This document shows, one piece after another, positions 1 to 4,121 of a DNA stretch of 5,677 nucleotides. The stretch spans positions 1 to 5,677 of the forward strand of contig JALSON010000016.1 of assembly GCA_026986455.1 (NCBI GenBank), in the 5' to 3' direction. Origin of the DNA: Thermococcaceae archaeon. GTDB lineage: Archaea > Methanobacteriota_B > Thermococci > Thermococcales > Thermococcaceae. Position 1 is the stretch's first letter; each line of letters starts with the position of its first letter. The notes beneath the pieces are model-generated. The model saw nothing but the letters and a program-made list of their open reading frames with translations, searched no databases and was not told the origin of the DNA. A program made the translations under genes and the position numbers.

Positions 1-870
1 TACATAATCATCCCCGTAATCAGCTATGTTGCCCATGAAGGCGGGTTTGTTGAAGAAAATCCTCGCTATCGCCATTCCAAGGAGGGAGTTGAGCTCGCCC
101 TCACATGCCGCAGGAATACCCTGAGCATTGAACATGGCCAGTGCGAGGCATGGAGTACCCTTCAGCTTCTGAAGCAGGTCAAAGCATCCAATCGTGAAGC
201 CGTCAAGCCTGTAATCTTCCACAATTCTCTTTAATGTCAGGTATATTCTGCCCGCCTTTACAAGATCCTCTCTCTGAGGCTCTTTTATTTCCACGGCCTT
301 GGCCACTATATCCTCCACAGCCTTCCAGCCCTCTGCGTCTGTGGTTGCATCGTAGTATTCATAGAACTTCTTCAGGCTTATATGGATATATGGCAGCTCG
401 AATTTTTCGTTTATTAGCCATGGAGAAATTCTCCCGATGAGGCCGAGTCTGAGATTCAGGAACCTCTCCAGCATCTCCTTCATATCTTCATAGCCCAGCA
501 AAGCCGCCTTAAGCTCATCAAGGCTCTTTACCAGAGCAGAAGGTATCAATCTGTCCCTGAAATACTCCCTGAGCTCCAAGGCCGCCGCTATCGAGTTGTT
601 GAACGTGTCCCCGTAGAGGATTACCGGTTTTCTGAAGTAGGAAAAGCCCTTGAGCGTGTTTTCCGTCCCTCCTGTGAGGGGATAGATAAGGACAGCATCG
701 ACATCTTTAAAATCAAGCTCTTCGCTCCTCGCCTCATCCCGGGTTGAGACTATCAGACCACCCTTGATTTCGAATTCACCGGCCAGCAGGGTCAGAAATT
801 TTGAGACCTTTTTCTCAAATGCCTTCGGATTTGCAAGTTCGCTGACTCCAAAAACCACTCCAATCTTCAT
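1..870 (-). CDS. L-fucose/L-arabinose isomerase-like protein (partial, C-terminus beyond left edge)
   Basis: An open frame of 290 codons begins at the ATG complementary to 868-870 and runs off the left edge without a stop. The start is supported by a GGTGAT ribosome-binding site at 879-874, 3 nt upstream. The protein opens with a Rossmann-like strand (MKIGVVFG), has a second strand (VDAVLIYPLTGG, about residues 57-68) and a third (KPVILYGDTFNN, about 81-92). Near the visible end are GFTIGCFDLL (224-233) and IPAACEGELNSLLGM (252-266), which resemble the metal-binding C-terminal region of the fucose/arabinose isomerase superfamily (COG2407-like), where the acidic residues of CEGE (E257, E259) would bind the metal. 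There is no signal peptide or membrane segment, so it should be cytosolic. The family assignment rests on motif and fold pattern; the substrate is unknown and it may not be a true isomerase. It diverges from the RNase P homologue. Confidence 0.6.
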   Translation of the reverse strand, partial: MKIGVVFGVSELANPKAFEKKVSKFLTLLAGEFEIKGGLIVSTRDEARSEELDFKDVDAVLIYPLTGGTENTLKGFSYFRKPVILYGDTFNNSIAAALELREYFRDRLIPSALVKSLDELKAALLGYEDMKEMLERFLNLRLGLIGRISPWLINEKFELPYIHISLKKFYEYYDATTDAEGWKAVEDIVAKAVEIKEPQREDLVKAGRIYLTLKRIVEDYRLDGFTIGCFDLLQKLKGTPCLALAMFNAQGIPAACEGELNSLLGMAIARIFFNKPAFMGNIADYGDDYV

Positions 871-885
871 TTCATCACCCAAGAA

Positions 886-892
886 TTTTAAA
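886..892 (+). promoter_or_regulatory. Candidate TATA box for the RNase P homologue
   Basis: TTTTAAA on the plus strand is centred about 34 nt before the ATG at 923 and predicts transcription start near 915, giving a leader of about 8 nt. It lies on the far side of the minus-strand element at 902-910, so the two predicted promoters cross. The assignment is inferred from spacing only. Confidence 0.4.
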
Positions 893-901
893 CCCCCATG
901 A

Positions 902-910
902 CTAAATAAG
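902..910 (-). promoter_or_regulatory. Candidate TATA box for the isomerase-like gene
   Basis: Read on the minus strand, 909-903 is TTATTTA. Its centre lies about 36 nt before the ATG at 870, which would place transcription start near 880, exactly at the GGTGAT ribosome-binding site. The nearer A/T element at 886-892 lies too close to the ATG to serve this gene. The assignment is inferred from spacing only. Confidence 0.45.
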
Positions 911-922
911 CTTGTGGTCGGG

Positions 923-1510
923 ATGAAGTTTGTTCTTGATACCAGCATCTTTGTCAATCCCGAGGTCAGAAAGGAGTTCGGGGAGACCCCAACAGAGGCC
1001 ATGAAATCCTTTCTGGTATATGCCGAGCGGCTCTTCGGGAAGGTGGAGTTCTACATGCCCCCCGGCATTTACAGGGAGGTTATGAACTTCGTGGATAGGG
1101 AGGAGGTTTCTCCGAATATTGAGCTTTATATCATAAAAAAACCTCCCAACCTCCATGATATCAGAATACCGGCTTTTGTTGTGTACGAGCTCATTGAGGA
1201 TATAAGGAGGAGGATAGACAAGGGGTTGCGCGTTGCTGAAAAAGCCGTGAGGGAGAGCGTCATCGAAACGGATAACGTTGATAAAATAATCCAGAAGCTG
1301 CGGAGGAATTACCGCAAAGCCCTGAGGGAGGGAATAGTCGATAGCAAGGAGGACTTTGAGCTCATTCTCCTTGCAAAGGAACTTGATGCCACCATAGTCT
1401 CCGCCGATATCGGGATACTCACATGGGCCCAGAAGATGGGCATAAGGTGGATAGATGCCGCCAGCTTCAGGGAGGTTCTGGAGGGGCTGACGGGCAAACT
1501 CTCGAAATAG
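923..1510 (+). CDS. Protein-only RNase P homologue (HARP; RNA ligase partner protein)
   Basis: This 195-residue protein has the layout of the HARP family (homologues of Aquifex RNase P), a PIN-like metallonuclease known in Aquifex to cut 5' leaders from pre-tRNA. The first strand carries the acidic motif FVLDTS (D6). The middle, about residues 85-135, is a charged helical hairpin matching the family's protruding helical domain, which drives oligomer assembly. GIVDSKEDFE supplies D140 and D144, and VSADIGI supplies D162. The four-aspartate set and its 4- and 18-residue spacing match the catalytic aspartates of the Aquifex enzyme as I recall them. In archaea the protein coexists with RNA-based RNase P, and studies in Haloferax and Methanosarcina found it is not the main pre-tRNA processing activity, so its role here is open. 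I chose ATG 923 because the family begins MKFVLDTS; an in-frame GTG at 914 would add three residues and coincide with the predicted transcription start. Two tRNA genes follow directly. Confidence 0.88.
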   Translation: MKFVLDTSIFVNPEVRKEFGETPTEAMKSFLVYAERLFGKVEFYMPPGIYREVMNFVDREEVSPNIELYIIKKPPNLHDIRIPAFVVYELIEDIRRRIDKGLRVAEKAVRESVIETDNVDKIIQKLRRNYRKALREGIVDSKEDFELILLAKELDATIVSADIGILTWAQKMGIRWIDAASFREVLEGLTGKLSK

Positions 1511-1540
1511 GTGCCTGAATGGATGGAGAAAGCCATAGAA

Positions 1541-1551
1541 AAATTTATAAG
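1541..1551 (+). promoter_or_regulatory. TATA box of the tRNA-Thr/tRNA-Pro unit
   Basis: TTTATAA at 1544-1550, preceded by an A-rich stretch that could act as a BRE, lies about 30 nt before the tRNA-Thr 5' end, so transcription would begin only a few nucleotides ahead of the mature tRNA. No similar element lies in the 23 nt between the tRNAs, so it probably drives both. Confidence 0.7.
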
Positions 1552-1576
1552 CTAATCCAGATACCAATCCAACGGT

Positions 1577-1653
1577 GCCCCGGTGGCTCAGCCTGGTGGA
1601 GCGGCCGCTTGGTAAGCGGCAGGTCGCGGGTTCAAACCCCGCCCGGGGCTCCA
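1577..1653 (+). tRNA. tRNA-Thr, anticodon GGT
   Basis: A full cloverleaf can be drawn. The acceptor stem is GCCCCGG (1577-1583) with CCGGGGC (1643-1649). The D stem is GCTC (1586-1589) with GAGC (1599-1602). The anticodon stem is GCCGC (1604-1608) with GCGGC (1616-1620), with loop TTGGTAA. The T stem is GCGGG with CCCGC around loop TTCAAAC (1631-1637). The anticodon is GGT at 1611-1613, reading ACC/ACT codons. The discriminator base T1650 fits archaeal tRNA-Thr, and CCA is encoded at 1651-1653. There is no intron. U36 followed by A37 makes it an expected substrate for t6A37, the modification that needs KEOPS, one subunit of which (pcc1) is encoded further along this window. Confidence 0.96.
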
Positions 1654-1676
1654 GCTAATGTTCTATGTGAATAACG

Positions 1677-1754
1677 GGGGCCGTGGGGTAGCTTGGTCTA
1701 TCCTTCGGGCTTTGGGAGCCCGGGACCCGAGTTCGAATCTCGGCGGCCCCACCA
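1677..1754 (+). tRNA. tRNA-Pro, anticodon TGG
   Basis: The acceptor stem is GGGGCCG (1677-1683) with CGGCCCC (1744-1750). The D stem is GGGT (1686-1689) with ATCC (1700-1703), including one G-U pair. The anticodon stem is CGGGC (1706-1710) with GCCCG (1718-1722) around loop TTTGGGA, giving anticodon TGG at 1713-1715. The T stem is CCGAG with CTCGG around TTCGAAT (1732-1738). The discriminator is A1751 and CCA is encoded at 1752-1754. There is no intron. It lies 23 nt after tRNA-Thr with no TATA box between, so the two are probably co-transcribed and separated by 5' and 3' processing. Confidence 0.96.
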
Positions 1755-1757
1755 GTA

Positions 1758-1782
1758 CAAACTTTCGCCGAGCGAAAGTTTG
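1758..1782. repeat. Perfect 11-bp hairpin just after tRNA-Pro
   Basis: CAAACTTTCGC (1758-1768) pairs without mismatch with GCGAAAGTTTG (1772-1782) around a CGA loop. It starts 3 nt after the encoded CCA of tRNA-Pro, so it would form in the 3' trailer of the tRNA transcript. No T-run follows directly, so it does not look like an ordinary terminator. Its arms match the hairpin at 2231-2253 apart from one extra C. Confidence 0.85.
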
Positions 1783-1799
1783 ATCAAGGTTTGTGATTC
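1779..1799. repeat. Left arm of an imperfect 21-bp inverted repeat
   Basis: The reverse complement of this segment matches 2020-2040 at 17 of 21 positions. The first 11 bases of the match, GAATCACAAAC, are identical. Similarity continues weakly outward with a small gap (CAAAG on both arms). The arm joins directly to the hairpin at 1758-1782. Confidence 0.6.
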
Positions 1800-1900
1800 T
1801 TCTTTGAATTTCTCTCCGCTAAGGATTTTTCAGGTTTAATTGGCTTTGTTGTGGGGGATTCAAGATTAATGGACTTCTTAAGTGAGTTCACTCTAATCCA

Positions 1901-1915
1901 CGCTCCTCTGGAGCG
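1901..1915. repeat. Short 6-bp hairpin
   Basis: CGCTCC (1901-1906) pairs with GGAGCG (1910-1915) around a TCT loop, followed by the A-rich stretch TAAAAATAAA. It is the only GC-rich hairpin in the spacer and is not of the AAACTTT type. Its role is unknown and the length is close to what chance allows. Confidence 0.4.
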
Positions 1916-2019
1916 CTAAAAATAAACGAACCAATCAAAAACCACTCTTTGCCTGATGAATCCCTAGCAGAAATGAAGCTCATTATAATGAGAAAATTCA
2001 AGTCAAGGAAAACCCAAAG

Positions 2020-2040
2020 GAATCACAAACTTTTGACAAA
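2020..2040. repeat. Right arm of the imperfect 21-bp inverted repeat
   Basis: This is the partner of 1779-1799 in inverted orientation, with 17 of 21 positions matching and the last part (TTTTGACAAA versus CTTGATCAAA) diverged. The pair encloses about 220 nt. It may be two degenerate copies of one repeat unit rather than a functional stem. Confidence 0.6.
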
Positions 2041-2058
2041 GCTTTTTTCTAAAAGCTT
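2039..2058. repeat. 8-bp hairpin with T-rich arm
   Basis: AAGCTTTT (2039-2046) pairs with AAAAGCTT (2051-2058) around TTCT. It abuts the inverted-repeat arm at 2020-2040. The T6 run at 2043-2048 lies in the stem, so a role as terminator is doubtful. Confidence 0.5.
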
Positions 2059-2163
2059 CCAGCGCCGTTCTCACTATCGTTCGAACGTCCTTAACGGATG
2101 GCGGAAATTTAAGTGCTTTCCTAAGGGGTGGTTTTCCTTTTTACAGGGGTTTAAACTTTTGCT

Positions 2164-2187
2164 CAAGCTTTGCGCAGGCAAAGCTTG
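2164..2187. repeat. Perfect 10-bp hairpin, CAAGCTTTGC type
   Basis: CAAGCTTTGC (2164-2173) pairs with GCAAAGCTTG (2178-2187) around GCAG. The arm differs from the 2231-2253 hairpin by one transition, mirrored on both sides so that pairing is kept. That compensatory difference suggests the stem itself is preserved. Confidence 0.8.
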
Positions 2188-2230
2188 CTTGGTGAGTATT
2201 TCACTCTTAATGAAAAGGGCCCTCTTTGAC

Positions 2231-2253
2231 CAAACTTTGCTCTGCAAAGTTTG
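2231..2253. repeat. Perfect 10-bp hairpin, CAAACTTTGC type
   Basis: CAAACTTTGC (2231-2240) pairs with GCAAAGTTTG (2244-2253) around TCT. It is the second inner hairpin of the 2153-2271 element and is nearly identical in its arms to the hairpin that follows tRNA-Pro. Confidence 0.8.
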
Positions 2254-2500
2254 TTTGCCAAGCAAAAGTTTCATCAAAGCTAGTAGCTCTTTCTTGGAGT
2301 GCAAGTTCTTGAGGGTGTTTTCTACTTGAAATCAATTTTTTCGGGTGAGAACTCGCTTAAGGACTCTTTTAAAGAGGTTTAACTCAAAAACTTCTAGCTT
2401 TTTGCCAAGCAAGGGCTTTTCGCCGGCCTCTTCCAAAGGCTGTGCTCCAACGGAAGGTTTACTAGGAACCCTCCCCCCGATGTCCGGAATTATGCAAAGA

Positions 2501-2509
2501 TTTATAAAA
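2501..2509 (+). promoter_or_regulatory. rpl37ae: TATA box of the rpl37ae cluster
   Basis: TTTATAAAA with an A/G-rich stretch upstream (GCAAAGA) fits a strong archaeal promoter. Transcription would begin near 2530, giving a leader of about 28 nt to the ATG at 2558. It marks the end of the repeat spacer and probably drives rpl37ae and rpoP, with read-through into Brix and pcc1. Confidence 0.75.
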
Positions 2510-2545
2510 CGTCTTTAGAATAAGCCTTCAGGTTCAATATCATTA

Positions 2546-2553
2546 GAGGTGAT
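2546..2553 (+). promoter_or_regulatory. rpl37ae: Ribosome-binding site fixing the rpl37ae start
   Basis: GAGGTGAT is a near-complete match to the archaeal anti-Shine-Dalgarno and ends 4 nt before ATG 2558. The upstream in-frame GTG 2549 and ATG 2552 lie within or overlap this site, so they cannot be the starts it serves. Confidence 0.85.
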
Positions 2554-2557
2554 GCTC

Positions 2558-2818
2558 ATGGGAAGAACTACCAAGGTTGGTTCAGCCGGAAGATTCGGTC
2601 CGAGGTACGGTCTCAAGATCAGGAGGAGGGTTGCAGCCGTTGAGGCAAAGATGAGGCAGAAACATGTATGCCCTGTATGCGGAAGGAAGGCAGTCAGAAG
2701 GATAAGCACCGGCATATGGCAGTGCCAGAAGTGCGGTGCCACCTTCGCCGGTGGGGCTTATCTGCCGGTTACCCCTGCCGGAAAGGTCGCGAAGAGGGTT
2801 ACCTCTTCAAGGGCCTGA
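2558..2818 (+). CDS. rpl37ae: Large-subunit ribosomal protein L37Ae (eL43)
   Basis: This 86-residue protein is a component of the 50S subunit found in archaea and eukaryotes but not bacteria. The N-terminal part (residues 1-36) is basic and glycine-rich, beginning [19 protein letters not shown] zinc ribbon follows, with C38 and C41 (CPVC) and C56 and C59 (CQKC) 14 residues apart. The conserved tail reads [18 protein letters not shown] (63-80). Length and all four zinc ligands are normal for the family. The start is set by the GAGGTGAT site. It is the first gene of the cluster and is followed after 24 nt by rpoP, the usual euryarchaeal neighbour. Confidence 0.97.
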   Translation: MGRTTKVGSAGRFGPRYGLKIRRRVAAVEAKMRQKHVCPVCGRKAVRRISTGIWQCQKCGATFAGGAYLPVTPAGKVAKRVTSSRA

Positions 2819-2842
2819 ATCTAATTATTTTTGGTGAGGAAA

Positions 2843-2992
2843 ATGACGAAAGGCATTTATAGATGTGCAAAGTGTGGTAGAGAGGTTGAGATTGACCTTG
2901 AGAATACCAGGGAAGTCAGATGCCCGTACTGCGGCAGCAAGATTCTCTACAAACCCCGCCCTAAAGTGGCGAGACGGGTCAAAGCAATCTGA
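2843..2992 (+). CDS. rpoP: DNA-directed RNA polymerase subunit P (Rpo12)
   Basis: A 49-residue protein matches the small zinc-ribbon subunit Rpo12/RpoP, counterpart of eukaryotic RPC12/Rpb12, which joins the Rpo3-Rpo10-Rpo11 assembly platform of the polymerase. It starts MTKGIYRCAKCG, with zinc ligands C8 and C11 (CAKC) and C27 and C30 (CPYC), followed by the conserved basic tail (KILYKPRPKVARR). Length is normal. The start has a GGTGAGG site at 2833-2839, 3 nt upstream. It sits between rpl37ae and the Brix gene. The T-rich run at 2824-2832 just before it could cause partial termination after rpl37ae, but this is only a suggestion. Confidence 0.96.
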   Translation: MTKGIYRCAKCGREVEIDLENTREVRCPYCGSKILYKPRPKVARRVKAI

Positions 2993-3000
2993 TTCTCTTC

Positions 3001-3016
3001 AAAAAGCTTTTATTTA
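3001..3016 (+). promoter_or_regulatory. Possible internal promoter before the Brix gene
   Basis: An A5 run followed by GCTTTTATTTA resembles a Thermococcales BRE-TATA arrangement. With the TATA centre near 3012, transcription would begin near 3037, at the start codon itself. Such transcripts would be almost leaderless, whereas read-through transcripts would carry the GAGTGAT site at 3026-3032. This is inferred from pattern and spacing. Confidence 0.45.
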
Positions 3017-3036
3017 CCTTCAAGTGAGTGATATCT

Positions 3037-3672
3037 ATGATGCTGATAACCACCTCTCACAGGCCCACGAGAAGGACGAGAAGTTTTGGGCATGATCTGG
3101 AGAAGGTTTTTCCCAATGCCCTCTATCTGACCCGGGGCAAGAAGACCCTCCAGGACCTTCTCATGGAAGCCTATGACAGGGGTTACGAGAGGCTTCTGAT
3201 AATCAATGTCTGGAAGGGGAATCCCCTTAAAATGACATTTATCAAGGTTTCTCCGGATGATTGGAGATATCTCGGTTATCTCTATCTCCACGGGATAAAG
3301 CTACAGCGTGAAATTGGGTTTAGGGATATCCGTCCCATACGCGAGGAGATGCCCTTCGTCGTTACGACGGCCAAGCGTGTAGGTCTTGACCATGTTGCCT
3401 TTGCCCAAGTGTTTGCCGAGCTAACGGGAGGCAAATTCGTTCCGAGGGGGGACAGAAGCCTTCAGACGATAGCAGATAAAAACAACACTGATGTTCTTGG
3501 TGTGGTTGAAAGGCATCCGAGGGGGATGGCACTCAACTTCCATCGCCTCGACATAACCAGAGAACGGGCTGTCGGGCCGTTAATCAGCGTTAAAATCTGG
3601 ATTATGGAAGATGGCCGGAGATGGGATTATAAGGAAAAAATTGGCATCAGGAAGAGGGAAGTCCATGAGTGA
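3037..3672 (+). CDS. Archaeal Brix/Imp4-domain ribosome biogenesis protein
   Basis: This 211-residue protein is almost entirely one Brix domain, as in other archaeal members. In eukaryotes the related Imp4, Rpf1, Rpf2, Brx1 and Ssf1 act in rRNA processing and subunit assembly; the archaeal protein is presumed to bind rRNA in ribosome assembly. Visible family features are the opening ITTSHRPTRRTRSFGHDLE (residues 4-22), a strand-rich half with RLLIINVWKGNPLKMTFIKV (52-71), and the second repeat with TTAKRVGLDHVAFAQVF (110-126) and RGMALNFHRLDITRERAVGP (162-181). The tail is basic. ATG 3037 lies 4 nt after a GAGTGAT site; ATG 3040, one codon on, is an equally possible start, while GTG 3028 overlaps the binding site. 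The end overlaps pcc1 by 8 nt, suggesting coupled translation. Confidence 0.92.
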   Translation: MMLITTSHRPTRRTRSFGHDLEKVFPNALYLTRGKKTLQDLLMEAYDRGYERLLIINVWKGNPLKMTFIKVSPDDWRYLGYLYLHGIKLQREIGFRDIRPIREEMPFVVTTAKRVGLDHVAFAQVFAELTGGKFVPRGDRSLQTIADKNNTDVLGVVERHPRGMALNFHRLDITRERAVGPLISVKIWIMEDGRRWDYKEKIGIRKREVHE

Positions 3673-3907
3673 CATTGAGGGATATGTGGAAATTGAATTT
3701 CCTGATGAGAATACCGCAAGAATCGTCTACGAGAGCGTTCTTTATGAACACCTCACCGTCCCGTACAGGAGAAGCCGGGTGGATTTCATTCTTAAAGGAA
3801 AAAAGATAGTAATGCGCTTTTCTGCTGCGGACAATTCCGCCCTCAGGGGGACTCTGAACTCCTACCTCCGCTGGATCAAAGCCGCCATGGATGCAGCTGA
3901 AGTATAA
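3665..3907 (+). CDS. pcc1: KEOPS complex subunit Pcc1
   Basis: This 80-residue protein matches Pcc1, the small dimerising subunit of KEOPS (with Kae1, Bud32 and Cgi121), which makes the t6A37 modification on tRNAs reading ANN codons; Pcc1 bridges two complexes and contacts Kae1. It has the expected alpha-beta pattern: strand YVEIEFPDE (7-15), helix TARIVYESVLYEH (17-29), strands SRVDFILKGKKIVMRFSA (37-54), and the signature helix ALRGTLNSYLRWIKAAMDA (59-77). Length is typical. ATG 3665 was chosen because the family begins about there and a purine-rich GGAAGAGGGAAG lies just upstream; a longer frame from 3611 would add 18 residues inside the Brix gene. The 8-nt overlap points to co-expression with the Brix protein. 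Kae1, Bud32 and Cgi121 genes are not in the window. Confidence 0.92.
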   Translation: MSDIEGYVEIEFPDENTARIVYESVLYEHLTVPYRRSRVDFILKGKKIVMRFSAADNSALRGTLNSYLRWIKAAMDAAEV

Positions 3908-4115
3908 AATGAAAAGCTCCGTGGGATATTGATCCCTCCTGCCACATATGTTCAAAATGAAAGTTAGCCAATCTATTTACTAATAATACAGGCTGTGAAA
4001 ATCCACCCTCCGGATGTTCATTCTGGATTCCTAGAAGCGTTGAGGAGAAGGTTGGGAAGCTGTCACGGGTAGAGCTAAAACTATTTAAATGCCCCTCTCA
4101 AGTATTCTCTGGGGG
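3908..4115 (+). other. Intergenic gap between pcc1 and pfdB
   Basis: This 208-nt gap splits an otherwise packed cluster. It has no ORF above about a dozen codons on the plus strand. A weak hairpin (GGGAT 3923-3927 with ATCCC 3932-3936) follows the pcc1 stop, and there is no long T-run. The only clear element is the pfdB TATA box near its end. I looked for C/D-box motifs (TGATGA with CTGA) and found none. Confidence 0.5.
4082..4090 (+). promoter_or_regulatory. pfdB: TATA box of the pfdB group
   Basis: TATTTAAAT predicts transcription start near 4110, at the GGGGGAT ribosome-binding site, with the ATG at 4122. It would begin a second transcription unit covering pfdB, the DUF3194 gene, the 72-residue gene and the DHH gene. 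It also shows that the in-frame ATG at 4089 lies inside the promoter and is not the start. Confidence 0.7.
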
Positions 4116-4117
4116 AT
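4111..4117 (+). promoter_or_regulatory. pfdB: Ribosome-binding site fixing the pfdB start
   Basis: GGGGGAT ends 4 nt before ATG 4122, the same spacing as for rpl37ae and the DUF3194 gene. The ATG at 4116 overlaps the site and is less likely to be used. Confidence 0.7.
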
Positions 4118-4121
4118 GCAA

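Larger units (their letters stand above)
2153..2271. repeat. 11-bp inverted repeat enclosing two hairpins
   Basis: AAACTTTTGCT (2153-2163) is the exact reverse complement of AGCAAAAGTTT (2261-2271), 97 nt apart. Between them lie two perfect hairpins (2164-2187 and 2231-2253). A further 6-bp pairing, GCTTGG (2187-2192) with CCAAGC (2258-2263), partly competes with the outer stem. The first inner hairpin begins directly after the left arm. The whole could fold as one multi-branched element on either strand. The pairing is read directly; any RNA or mobile-element role is inference. Confidence 0.65.
1755..2500. other. Repeat-rich spacer without a convincing gene
   Basis: This stretch between tRNA-Pro and the rpl37ae promoter is visibly richer in A and T than its neighbours. 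AAACTTT occurs four times (1759, 2027, 2153, 2232) and its complement AAAGTTT three times (1775, 2246, 2265). The individual hairpins and inverted repeats are listed separately. Runs of T at 1826-1830, 2043-2048 and 2336-2341 are the only terminator-like signals. From 2280 to 2500 I see only a 12-nt direct repeat (TTTGCCAAGCAA at 2254-2265 and 2401-2412) and a short palindrome at 2364-2376. I found no second copy of the tRNA 3' ends, so there is no sign of an integration site, and no transposase fragment. ORFs of 126 (plus) and 76 (minus) codons overlap here, but both run through the repeats, have no ribosome-binding site I could identify and resemble no family I know. Confidence 0.65.

Noticed and set aside
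902..1567. 221-codon minus-strand ORF antisense to the RNase P homologue
   Set aside because: Shadow frame: the plus strand encodes a recognisable protein with all catalytic residues, and the minus frame also reads into the tRNA promoter region.
1951..1990. C/D-box guide RNA suggested by TGATGA at 1954
   Set aside because: No D box (CTGA) at a proper distance and no internal C'/D' pair, so a single 6-nt match is likely chance.
2074..2304. 76-codon minus-strand ORF in the spacer
   Set aside because: It overlaps the plus-strand ORF over the same palindromes; palindromic repeats readily leave open frames on both strands. No start signal or known family.
1949..2329. 126-codon plus-strand ORF in the spacer
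   Set aside because: It runs through the hairpins and inverted repeats, has no ribosome-binding site or family resemblance that I can see, and is rich in K, S, F and L as translated repeats are.
1755..2420. CRISPR array
   Set aside because: The repeats are unequal, inverted and irregularly spaced, with no constant repeat-spacer period.
1755..2500. Integrated element at the tRNA genes
   Set aside because: No duplicate of a tRNA 3' end, no integrase or plasmid gene and no direct repeat flanking the spacer were found.
3010..3291. 93-codon minus-strand ORF opposite the Brix gene
   Set aside because: Antisense shadow of a clear Brix domain, with no start signal that I could see.
3647..3955. 102-codon minus-strand ORF opposite pcc1
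   Set aside because: Antisense shadow of a well-supported gene. It extends into the pcc1-pfdB gap but has no recognisable sequence.
4089..4121. Longer pfdB start at ATG 4089
   Set aside because: This ATG lies inside the predicted TATA box, and the extra residues are not part of known prefoldin beta subunits.
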